Shown here: piece by piece, positions 41,624-50,900 of the stretch | Position numbering within the stretch: the stretch's first letter is position 1 | How the letters are laid out: every line of letters begins with the position of its first letter | From: Chryseobacterium sp. Marseille-Q5410 | Lineage (GTDB): Bacteria > Bacteroidota > Bacteroidia > Flavobacteriales > Weeksellaceae | DNA length: 64,000 nucleotides | Direction: 5' to 3' | Assembly (NCBI GenBank): GCA_946892665.1 | Contig: CAMPOT010000001.1 | Span: 682,001 to 746,000, forward strand | Made by a program: the position numbers and the translations under genes | The notes under the pieces: generated by a model | Told to the model about the DNA's origin: nothing | Database searches by the model: none | What the model saw: the letters and a program-made list of their open reading frames with translations, nothing else

Positions 41624-41648
41624 AACGGGCTATAGCCCGTTTTTTTTA
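41624..41648 (+). terminator. Intrinsic terminator of the mrp-nifU operon
   Basis: A perfect palindromic stem AACGGGC / GCCCGTT with a TATA loop and a run of eight T, 30 nt after the stop. Confidence 0.93.
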
Positions 41649-41784
41649 GTTCAATGTTTTTCTACTTGAGAATGCAGTGAGCATGATCTCTCGCAAATCC
41701 TTATTTTGATGCATAAAATAAATGCCTCTTTAAGAAAAGGTTTAAAATTAAATTAATATTTTAGCAGATTAAACTGTAAAACGT

Positions 41785-42645
41785 ATGATTGCCATTATCG
41801 ACGGCGGATCCACGAAATGTGACTGGGTCATTCTGGAAAACTCCGGAAGTTTGAAACTCAGAACTACCACTTTGGGATTCAATCCAAACATCATCAATCC
41901 GGATTTCATCATGCAGGAAATCGATAAAAATCAGGAACTATTCACACTTAAAACCCAGATCGAAAAAGTGTTTTTTTATGGATCCGGCTGTGGAACTCCC
42001 GATAATAGAAAGAAAGTGGAGGATGAATTTCTCAAAACTTTTCCACATGCCGACAGTTCGGTAAAAGAAGATTTAACCGCAGCTGCGTACGCCGCCTACA
42101 ACGGCACTCCAGCCATCATCTGTATCCTTGGAACCGGATCCAATTCCTGCTATTTCGACGGAAATAATATCCGGACTGATTTGCCGTCTTTGGGATTCCT
42201 TATCGGTGATGAAGGCAGCGGAAGCGCCTTGGGAAAACAGCTGTTAAGAAGATTTTTCATGAAAAAATTACCCAAGGATCTGGAAGCTGATTTTATTGAA
42301 ACCTATCATTTAACCATCGAAGAGGCCATCCGGAGCATGTACCACAACCCAAGAGCGAATGCGTATTTGGGCGAGTTCAATAAATTTGTGGCAGAAAGAA
42401 AGAAACATCCATATTTTCAGAACATGGTATTCGAAGAGATGAAGAATTTCCTTGATTATCAGGTATTGCCTTATCCTGAAGCGGGCGAAGTGGAAATCAA
42501 TTTCATTGGCTATATCGCTTATATTTATGAAGATATTTTAAGAGCCGCCGCCGCAGAACTCAACCTTAAAATTGGTAAAGTGGTCCAGAAACCCATTGAA
42601 AGTTTGGTAGAATATCACAAGAAATACCTCCTCAATTTAGAATAA
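41785..42645 (+). CDS. BadF/BadG/BcrA/BcrD-type ATPase, N-acetylglucosamine kinase-like
   Basis: A 286-residue ASKHA-fold kinase. IIDGGSTKCDW at residues 4-14 is the phosphate-1 loop. GTGSNSCYFDG near 117 and GFLIGDEGSGSALGKQLL near 133 are the phosphate-2 and adenosine motifs of the BadF family. Its best-known relatives phosphorylate amino sugars such as N-acetylglucosamine, which would suit cell-wall recycling, but the exact substrate is not shown. It precedes maeB by 61 nt. No membrane segments are seen. Confidence 0.85.
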   Translation: MIAIIDGGSTKCDWVILENSGSLKLRTTTLGFNPNIINPDFIMQEIDKNQELFTLKTQIEKVFFYGSGCGTPDNRKKVEDEFLKTFPHADSSVKEDLTAAAYAAYNGTPAIICILGTGSNSCYFDGNNIRTDLPSLGFLIGDEGSGSALGKQLLRRFFMKKLPKDLEADFIETYHLTIEEAIRSMYHNPRANAYLGEFNKFVAERKKHPYFQNMVFEEMKNFLDYQVLPYPEAGEVEINFIGYIAYIYEDILRAAAAELNLKIGKVVQKPIESLVEYHKKYLLNLE

Positions 42646-42706
42646 ATCGTGCCCAAAGTGGCCCGATCAACCATACACTTGCACTTTGCAAAAAACCGTA
42701 ATTATT

Positions 42707-44998
42707 ATGTCAAGCAAAAACAACCGAGCCGAAAAAAACTTCAACCAGGCAGCACTCGATTATCACAAAAGCGAGCCGAAGGGAAAAATTGAAGTCATCC
42801 CTTCCAAACCCCATTCCTCACAGAGAGATTTGTCTCTGGCCTATTCCCCTGGAGTGGCGATTCCGTGTCTCGAAATCGAAAAGAATCCTAAAACTGTTTA
42901 CGATTATACCGGAAAAGGTAATTTGGTAGCAGTTATTTCAAACGGAACAGCTGTTTTAGGTTTGGGAAATATCGGTGCAGAAGCCTCTAAGCCGGTAATG
43001 GAAGGAAAAGGATTGTTGTTCAAAATTTTTGCAGATATCAATGTTTTTGATATTGAAATTAATGAAACAGATCCCGATAAATTTATTGAAATAGTGAAAG
43101 GAATCGCGCCTACATTCGGGGGAATTAACCTTGAAGATATCAAAGCGCCAGAAGCTTTTTATATTGAACAAAAACTAAAGGAAGAACTCAATATTCCTTT
43201 GATGCACGATGATCAGCATGGAACTGCGATTATTTCTGCGGCAGCTTTAATCAATGCCTTGGAAATTGCCGACAAGAAAATTGATGAGGTGAAAATGGTG
43301 GTGAACGGAGCCGGTGCGGCAGCGATTGCCTGTACCAAACTTTATGTAGAATTGGGACTGAAGAAAGAAAATATCTTAATGTGCGATTCCAAAGGTGTCA
43401 TCAACCACAAAAGAGAAAATTTAACCCCGGAAAAACTCGATTTCATTGCGCAAACTGATATTGAAACTTTGGAAGATGCCTTAAAAGGTGCAGATGTATT
43501 TATCGGATTGTCCAAAGGAAATGTGATGACTCCGGAAATGTTGCTTTCCATGGCTGATAATCCTATTGTGTTTGGATTGGCAAATCCTGATCCGGAAATC
43601 GAATACAACCTCGCCATGGAAACCCGAAAAGATACCATCATGGCGACCGGACGAAGCGACTATCCTAACCAGGTGAACAATGTTTTGGGATTCCCTTACA
43701 TTTTCCGTGGTGCGCTTGATGTTCAGGCAACGGGAATTAACGAAGACATGAAACTCGCTGCTGTACATGCGATTGCAAACCTTGCGAAAGAACCCGTTCC
43801 GGAAGCGGTGATTTTGGCTTATAATTTAAAGAATTTAAGTTTTGGAAGAGAATATTTCATTCCAAAACCTTTCGATAACCGATTGATAACCAAGGTTTCT
43901 ATGGCAGTAGCAAAAGCTGCGATGGAAAGTGGTATTGCCGGAAAACCTATTGAGAATTTTGACGATTACGAAAATGCATTGCTCGACAGGATGGGCCGCG
44001 ACGAGAAGCTCATTCGTATGATGCAGAACCGCGCAAAAGCCAATCCGAAGAGGGTAACCCTAGGAAATGCCGAAGAATACAATGTTTTGAAAGCTGCGCA
44101 AATTCTTTATGAAGAAGGAATTGCTCAACCGATTTTGCTCGGAGATAAAAAATACATCCAGGAGCAGATGAAGAAATTCGGCATCGAAATCGATGTTCAG
44201 ATTGTTGATCCTGCTGATGATGACCAGGAAGAAAACAGAAAAATCTACCGCGAATCGTTGTGGAAACTTCGTCAGCGAAAAGGAATGAACGAGTACAAAG
44301 CCAAGAGATTTGTTCGCCAAAGAGATTACTTTGGTCCATTAATGCTGAAAAACGGAGATACTGATGCACTGATCGTAGGATTCTCTAAAAACTATTCCTC
44401 TACTTTGAGACCGGTTTTGGAAGTGATTGAAAAAGAAAAAGGCGTGGACAAAGTAGCGTCGATGATGATGATTCTTACCGAGAAAAAACCGATTTTCTTC
44501 TCCGATGCTTCGATCATTCAGAACCCAACTTCCGAAGATTTGGTGAATATTGCTAAAATGTCGGAAATGGTGGTGAAATCTTTTGCCATAGAGCCGAGAA
44601 TTGCGATGCTTTCCTTTGAAAACTTCGCAGCGATTTCCGAAACTTCCAAGAAAGTAGCGAAAGCGGTTTCGATCCTTCATGAAAAATATCCGAAAATGAT
44701 TGTCGATGGTGAAATACAACCCGATTTTGCGATGGATGCGGATCACCTTTCCGATTATCCATTCTCTAAACTCGGAACCACTCCGGCAAATGTATTTGTA
44801 TTCCCGAACCTTGAAAGTGCCAATCTTTCCTACAAAATCATCCGAGGTATGAAGGTTGCACAAGTAGTAGGACCCATTTTAATGGGACTGAAGCAACCGG
44901 TTCACGTGCTTCAGATGCGCGCAAGTGTAGACGAAATCGTCAACCTCGCCACCATCGCCGTGCTGGATGCCCAAAGAAGAGAGGCTGCCAATAAGTAA
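42707..44998 (+). CDS. maeB: NADP-dependent malic enzyme with C-terminal phosphotransacetylase-like domain
   Basis: Oxidatively decarboxylates malate to pyruvate, giving NADPH. The 763-residue protein has an N-terminal malic enzyme domain (SLAYSPGVAIPCLEI near residue 42, MHDDQHGTAII near 166), an NAD(P)-binding domain with GAGAAAIACTKL near 202, and a C-terminal phosphotransacetylase-like half from about 430 that is regulatory in MaeB enzymes. The ATG at 42707 is chosen over an in-frame TTG at 42686, which lies within a promoter-like CACTTTGC. The terminator at 45020 is 21 nt behind the stop. Confidence 0.93.
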   Translation: MSSKNNRAEKNFNQAALDYHKSEPKGKIEVIPSKPHSSQRDLSLAYSPGVAIPCLEIEKNPKTVYDYTGKGNLVAVISNGTAVLGLGNIGAEASKPVMEGKGLLFKIFADINVFDIEINETDPDKFIEIVKGIAPTFGGINLEDIKAPEAFYIEQKLKEELNIPLMHDDQHGTAIISAAALINALEIADKKIDEVKMVVNGAGAAAIACTKLYVELGLKKENILMCDSKGVINHKRENLTPEKLDFIAQTDIETLEDALKGADVFIGLSKGNVMTPEMLLSMADNPIVFGLANPDPEIEYNLAMETRKDTIMATGRSDYPNQVNNVLGFPYIFRGALDVQATGINEDMKLAAVHAIANLAKEPVPEAVILAYNLKNLSFGREYFIPKPFDNRLITKVSMAVAKAAMESGIAGKPIENFDDYENALLDRMGRDEKLIRMMQNRAKANPKRVTLGNAEEYNVLKAAQILYEEGIAQPILLGDKKYIQEQMKKFGIEIDVQIVDPADDDQEENRKIYRESLWKLRQRKGMNEYKAKRFVRQRDYFGPLMLKNGDTDALIVGFSKNYSSTLRPVLEVIEKEKGVDKVASMMMILTEKKPIFFSDASIIQNPTSEDLVNIAKMSEMVVKSFAIEPRIAMLSFENFAAISETSKKVAKAVSILHEKYPKMIVDGEIQPDFAMDADHLSDYPFSKLGTTPANVFVFPNLESANLSYKIIRGMKVAQVVGPILMGLKQPVHVLQMRASVDEIVNLATIAVLDAQRREAANK

Positions 44999-45019
44999 CT
45001 GTTCAAAACGATCATATTA

Positions 45020-45059
45020 AACAACTGCATTTCCTGGATTTGCAGTTGTTTTTTTTTAA
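45020..45059 (+). terminator. Intrinsic terminator of maeB
   Basis: A perfect 10-bp stem AACAACTGCA / TGCAGTTGTT with an 11-nt loop and a long T tract. Confidence 0.92.
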
Positions 45060-45168
45060 CTTGTTGCTAAACCAAATACATATGTACTTCTCAAATAAAA
45101 AATTAAATGGCTAAATATGATGGGTTGGAGTTATTATTTTTCATGAAAAATTTTGAGTAAATGATTGT

Positions 45169-45651
45169 TTTTCAACCACGGCTTACGACAATTGTGCGGT
45201 GCAAGGTTTTGAGTTGGATGTGATGGATTATTTACTGAAACCTTTTTCTTTCGAGCGTTTCCTGAAGGCGGCTTACAAAGTTTATAGTATTTCCAAAACC
45301 AACAAATTGCTACAAGAAAATCCTGCGGCACTGAAAGAATCTTTCATTTTTGTACGGTTCAATAATGAAGATGTGAAGCTCAACCTCGATGAAATTATCA
45401 GGATTAATGCCATGAAAGATTATATCATCATTTATACCGTCACCAGAAAACTCATCGTACACCAAACCATGAAATCCATCATGGAGAAAATAAATTTAGA
45501 GAATTTCATTAGGGTTCATAACTAGCACATCATCTCGCTGAATCACCTGCAAAGTGTAGGCAAAAACAGCATAGTGGTCGCCAACGAACGAATTCCTGTG
45601 AGCGAAAAATACAAAGCTTTTTTAACGGAGTTTATTGATCGTTTTAAGTAA
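45169..45651 (+). pseudogene. Decayed LytTR-type response regulator
   Basis: Remnant of a LytR/AlgR-type response regulator. Translation in one frame gives the end of a receiver domain (TTAYDNCAVQGFELDVMDYL, LLKPFSFERF, the switch Lys in LLKPF) and then a LytTR DNA-binding domain (FIFVRFNNEDVKLNLDEI and onward). The first 80 or so residues of the receiver, with the phosphorylated Asp, are absent, and a stop (TGA at 45154) lies just upstream in the frame. A TAG at 45523-45525 breaks the LytTR domain after FIRVHN; the same frame then continues as HIISLNHLQSVGKN to TAA at 45649-45651. So both ends are broken. No partner histidine kinase is seen nearby. Confidence 0.88.
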
Positions 45652-45660
45652 AAGCCGATT

Positions 45661-46944
45661 TTATTTTTTGATTATGGTGAGGTCTTTTGATCCGAATTTT
45701 CTTTCAAGCCAAGCTTTCAACTTTGCTTCATCTATGGATTTTTCGGCTTGGTAAAGGATAATATTTCCTTTCTTAAGGGAATCATTTTTGGAATAATCGG
45801 TAACGGTGCCAAATGAAATTGCGTCGATATCTGGAAAAATGATTTTAATTTCTTCGTCCAACGATTTATTTCCGATCTGGTAAGTGTCGATCTCACCCAG
45901 TAAATTCTGAATTTGGATGTCTTTATCTGAAACCTGATTGCTGGATTTATTAATTTCCGATAAAATTTCCTTTTTCAAATCGGAATTGTTTGCTTTAATA
46001 ATCAGTTCCGTGTCGGAAAGTCCATAAGCGTTGAGCTCTTTGTTTAATTTTTTTATTTCTAAACTATCAAATTTTTTCGAAAGAAAAGCCAGCTCCATTT
46101 GTTTGGGATTGGTTTTATAGTTGATGTTTTTGTAAATCACAGTATAGCCGTTCTTCGTAAATTGATCTTGGATGAATTTTTCAGCATTTTGGATAAACTT
46201 TTTTTCTTGTAATAAGCTGTAAGCCAAATAGGAACTCGGAATAATCATCAGTAACATTAATACCGAAATAATCACCCGCACTTTTTTATCAAAACTCGTG
46301 TTTTCAGTTTTCACGGCGGGATATTTAAGATATTTAATCACCAAAAAAGTAGAAATCCCGATAAAAAAACAATTAATGCTGTAAAGATAGAGCGCGCCTG
46401 CTACAAATTTCATGTTGAAATGGGCAATTCCAAATCCTGCGGTACACAGAGGTGGCATCAGTGCGGTAGCGATAGCCACTCCCGGGATAGGATTTCCTTT
46501 TTCAATTCTTGTGATGGAAACCGCACCTACAATACCACCAAAAAATGCGATTAGAACATCGTAAATAGTGGGCGAGGTACGGGATAAAATTTCAGATTGC
46601 GCATCTTTGAACGGACTTAGAAAAAAATATAAACTCGATACAATGAGTCCAACCAAGGTAGCAATCAGTAGATTTTTCACGGATCTTTTCAGAAAATTAA
46701 AATCATAAGTTGCTAGCGCAAAACCGGAACCTACGATAGGTCCCATCAGTGGTGAAATTAGCATCGCCCCAATAATCACCGCGGTAGAATTCACATTAAG
46801 ACCAATAGAAGCAATTAAAATAGCACAAGCCAAAATCCACAGGTTTGCCCCTCGAAATGAGATATTTGCCACAATATCTTCCCTTACTTTTTCCTTGTCC
46901 TCTGCTCCTTTGTTTAAGCTAAACAGGTTATAAAATACGCTCAT
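45661..46944 (-). CDS. DUF389 membrane protein
   Basis: A 427-residue inner membrane protein. The N-terminal part has the DUF389 core with long hydrophobic helices: ANLWILACAILIASIGLNVN, TAVIIGAMLISPLMGPIVG and GVAIATALMPPLCTAGFG. The C-terminal half is a soluble domain with alternating helices and strands (residues about 240-427). The family is of unknown function. The frame opens 12 codons upstream at 46980, but ATG 46944 (MSVFYNLFSLNKG) gives the usual N-terminus. It converges on the response-regulator remnant. Confidence 0.87.
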   Translation of the reverse strand: MSVFYNLFSLNKGAEDKEKVREDIVANISFRGANLWILACAILIASIGLNVNSTAVIIGAMLISPLMGPIVGSGFALATYDFNFLKRSVKNLLIATLVGLIVSSLYFFLSPFKDAQSEILSRTSPTIYDVLIAFFGGIVGAVSITRIEKGNPIPGVAIATALMPPLCTAGFGIAHFNMKFVAGALYLYSINCFFIGISTFLVIKYLKYPAVKTENTSFDKKVRVIISVLMLLMIIPSSYLAYSLLQEKKFIQNAEKFIQDQFTKNGYTVIYKNINYKTNPKQMELAFLSKKFDSLEIKKLNKELNAYGLSDTELIIKANNSDLKKEILSEINKSSNQVSDKDIQIQNLLGEIDTYQIGNKSLDEEIKIIFPDIDAISFGTVTDYSKNDSLKKGNIILYQAEKSIDEAKLKAWLERKFGSKDLTIIKK

Positions 46945-47309
46945 GAATTTATTCTTTGTGACTAAGATAAAAATAACCACGATAAAAACAATGTAATGAC
47001 AGATAAAACTCGCGGTTTTATGCTTTGTTTTCTTTTATAAACCCCAGCATCAAATTCGATGCTTATTATTTTAAAAGAAAGGATTTTGAAGATGAATAAT
47101 AATGCTAAGCAGAAATTGTAATTTACTCAAAATTAAGTGACTTGGCAACATGGAATTTTCTAGACGCAATTTTCCATAAGATTTATGCAAATTATGAATT
47201 AGTAATTAAAATATTCACAATCATCACCATCGGCTGGCATCGAAAAGCCCTATAGAAAAGTTATTTTCGGCTCACAATCAAATGATCAAAGATTAAATTT
47301 TAAAAATCC
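46945..47309. other. Intergenic region between DUF389 gene and ruvA
   Basis: About 360 nt. A weak 6-bp hairpin (AGCATC / GATGCT, 47046-47063) is the only structure seen. No ORF or RNA gene recognised. Confidence 0.45.
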
Positions 47310-47317
47310 TATATTTG
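47310..47317 (+). promoter_or_regulatory. Predicted -7 box TATATTTG for ruvA-sprA
   Basis: Full TAnnTTTG match 19 nt before the ruvA ATG. sprA has no separate box upstream. Confidence 0.72.
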
Positions 47318-47336
47318 GGTTTTTCAAAAATAACTC

Positions 47337-47921
47337 ATGATTTATTCTTTAAAGGGAAACATTCAGGAACTCAATCCAACCTCCGTAATCATCGACGTAC
47401 AAGGCATTGGTTACTATGTGGGAATCAGCCTTCAAACCTCTGAAAAGCTTCAATTAGGGCAACCTGCTTTCCTCAATATCCAGCAAATTATTCGCGAAGA
47501 TGCGCATTTACTCTTCGGTTTTAACACAATTTTGGAAAAAGAAATGTTTAATCTGTTAATAAGTGTTAACGGAGTAGGGCCGGTTTCTGCCATCATTATG
47601 CTCTCTTCTTTGAGCCTGGAGGAGATTGCTACGGCCATCCTTTCGAACAACAGTGCATTGTTACAAAAGGTAAAAGGAATTGGTACGAAAACCGCCGAGA
47701 GAATCATTGTGGATTTAAGGGATAAAGTCCAAAAATTCAAGAACTCTGAGGAAAATATTTCCGCGGCAGTGAATAATAAAGTGAAGGAAGAAGCGTTATC
47801 TGCATTAGAGGTTTTGGGAATTGCCAAAAAGATGAGCGAGAAAATTGCAGACCGTGTTCTTAAGCAAAATCGAGCGCTTACCGTAGAAGATTTAGTGAAG
47901 CAAATTTTAAAAAATATTTAA
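47337..47921 (+). CDS. ruvA: Holliday junction helicase subunit RuvA
   Basis: Binds Holliday junctions and loads the RuvB motor for branch migration. The 194-residue protein has the N-terminal OB-fold (MIYSLKGNIQELNPTSVIID), two helix-hairpin-helix motifs (VNGVGPVSAIIML near residue 77 and VKGIGTKTAERIIVDL near 112) and the C-terminal RuvB-binding domain (EALSALEVLGIAKKM). Its stop is 3 nt from the sprA start, so the two genes are almost certainly in one operon, an arrangement known from flavobacteria. Confidence 0.97.
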   Translation: MIYSLKGNIQELNPTSVIIDVQGIGYYVGISLQTSEKLQLGQPAFLNIQQIIREDAHLLFGFNTILEKEMFNLLISVNGVGPVSAIIMLSSLSLEEIATAILSNNSALLQKVKGIGTKTAERIIVDLRDKVQKFKNSEENISAAVNNKVKEEALSALEVLGIAKKMSEKIADRVLKQNRALTVEDLVKQILKNI

Positions 47922-47924
47922 CAT

Positions 47925-50900
47925 TTGGAGAAGATTAGTTTTTTTTGTCGTCAATTTACCTATTTATTCGTGTTTTGTTGCACATTCGCCACGCTGAAAG
48001 CGCAGGAAAAACCATCAGACAGCGCTTCGGTGAGGCAAGATTTTTCGCTTCCCAATCCCATGCGGTACGAAGCTTTTTATGATGTAACCAGCGGTATGTA
48101 TTTCTTGTATCCGAAAGTGGGGAACATGGTGGTAGGAAATCCTGTTTCCATGACTTCTGCGGAGTATCATCAATATATGCTCAGCAATCAGTTGAGTGAG
48201 TATTACAAAGAAAAATCCTCAACCCACGATTTAGGATCTCGAAAAGATCAAACTGAGGCCCTTAAAAAGGGACTTCTTCCCAGTGTAAACATTAGAAATA
48301 AACTCTTCGAATCTGTTTTTGGTGGCAATAAAATCGAAATTATTCCGCAAGGTTTCGCCTCTTTTGACATTGGTGGATTGTATCAAAACATCGATAACCC
48401 ATTGATTTTACCGCAAAACAGAACCAGTTTTGCCATTGATATCCAACAGAGAATACAATTGGGATTATTGGGTAAAGTAGGTGAAAATCTGCAACTTAAA
48501 GCGAATTATGATACACAAAGTGGTTTCGCTTTCGAAAATCGAATGAATTTGGTTTGGCAGGCAAAAGGAACTTGGAAAGATCTGCAAACCAAAGGTTTAA
48601 ATGATAAAACAACCGGCGGAGAAGATAAAATCATCAAAAAAGTAGAATTTGGTAACGTGAATATGCCGCTTTCAACCAGTTTGATCCGAGGTTCAGAATC
48701 ACTTTTCGGTTTGAAAACGGAGTTCCAGTTGGGGAAAACTACCGGAACTTTGGTCTTCTCGCAACAGCAAGGTGAATCCCGAACCATCGTAGCGCAAGGC
48801 GGTGGCGTGATGAACACCTTCAAACTCAACGCGATTGATTACGAAGACAATCAGCACTACTATCTCGGTCATTACTTCCTGAATTCTTACGACAATGCCT
48901 TGCTCAATTATCCTCAAATCAATTCCAGAGTCAGCATTACCAGGATTGAAGCGTGGGTGCTCGATCAGGGTTCTGGGAATCTTCAGGATCAGAAAGGAAT
49001 CCTCGGAATTCGAGATTTGGGAGAAGGTATTTCCGGCTTTCCGGACAACTCGCAAAATAATTTATATCAAGGGATTGCGAATCTTGGAGCGGGAATTCGG
49101 GATGTGAATACCGCTTACAACACCATTAACGGACAATCTTTTCCAAACGCCAACGGTTCTCCTGAAAATTATACCGATGGAGAGCAGTTTATCTTCAATA
49201 GAAAAGCCAGAAAACTAACTCAAAGCGAATTTACCTATCATCCTCAGTTGGGATATATCTCGTTGAATCAAAGACTCAACGATAACCAGCTGTTGGCGGT
49301 GTCGTACACCTATACCTTGAACGGCGACAGCAAAGTGTATAAAGTAGGGGAGTTCTCCGAAGAAAGCCCGGTTTTGATTACCAAATTATTAAAATCGAAT
49401 ACCAAAACTACTACCACAACACCGATGTGGGATTTGATGATGAAGAATATTTATTCCTTAAACTCAAATCAAATAAATTCGGAAAACTTTTTATTGAATG
49501 TATATTTAAGGGATGCCCAAAACGGAAAGGTGAATTACCTTCCTGGAACCGCAGTTCAGGATACTAACCTCCTTAAATTGTTCAACTGGGATCGTTTGAA
49601 TTCCAACAACGATTTACAGCAAAACGGTGCTTCCACCGGAGATGGGATTTTCGATTTTGTGAACGGAATTACCATTGATTCTGAAAACGGAAAAATTATC
49701 TTCACCAAAGCGAAACCATTTGGAGCTTATCTTCAAAATGTTTTGGGAAGCAGTGATCCGAAATTTGTATTCAATGATTTGTATGATAGATTCAAAAATG
49801 TAGCCTCCGAAAACCGTCTGGCTTTGGCTTACACCTTGGAAGGTCGTTTCAAAGGTTCTCAGGGAACAGGAATTTCTCTTGGCGCGATCAACGTTCCTCA
49901 AGGTTCGGTGAAAGTAACGGCCAATGGAGTACAGCTTCAGGAAGGTATTGATTTTACCGTAGATTATATGCTTGGTACAATAAACATCATTAATGAAGCG
50001 GTGAAACAATCCGGACAAGCCATCAATATTTCTCTTGAAAACCAATTGACGTTCAATACCCAAAGAAAAAGATTCCTCGGATTGAATTTGGAAAGGAAAT
50101 TCAACGAACATTTGACAATCGGAGGAACAGTGGTGAATTATTCTGAAACGCCATTAACCCAGAAAGTAAATTACGGTCAGGAAGCGGTGAATAATACCAT
50201 GGCCGGTTTCAATATTTTGTATAATAACGAGCTCCCATTCCTCACCAGACTCACTGATAAAATTCCGTTGGTAAATACCGAAGCGCCTTCTAACTTGAGT
50301 TTTATGGCGGAAGGTGCCTATCTGATTCCTGGGCAGAATAAAGGTATTGGCGATCAATCTTATATCGACGATTTCGAGCAAACTACTTCCAAAATTTCAT
50401 TGAAAGAACCTGCAATGTGGAGTCTTGCTTCTAAACCCGAGCACAATTCGGAACCGGTATTCTCGAATGCTAATTCCAATGATGATTTGTCTCACGGAAA
50501 CGGAAGAGGTTTGCTGACTTGGTACAATATCGATCCAAGGTTTTATGGAATTGGAGGAAAAGCACCGAGCGGAATTAATGCTGAAGCGGTATCCAACCAC
50601 GCATCCCGAAGAGTGCAAACCAAGGAACTTTACAATTCCAGAGATTTTGTCGCGGGCGAACAGCTCTATACCAATACTTTCGATATTACGTATTTCCCAA
50701 CTGAAAGAGGTCCGTATAATGTGAATCCGAATAACGAAACCACTCAACAGAGATGGGCAGGGTTGATGAGACCTATCACGGTATCCAATTTCGTGAATTC
50801 GAATATTGAATATGTTGAATTTTGGATGATGGACCCTTATGCTGATGGTAAAAACCTAGGATCCAATCCGAAATTATTGCTGCAGTTAGGAAATGTTTCC

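Noticed and set aside
42681-42689. GCACTTTGC as a maeB promoter box
   Set aside because: It differs from TAnnTTTG at both leading bases, so it was not listed as a feature.
45134-45331. 65-aa minus-strand ORF over the response-regulator remnant
   Set aside because: The plus-strand frame has clear receiver and LytTR similarity; the antisense frame has none.
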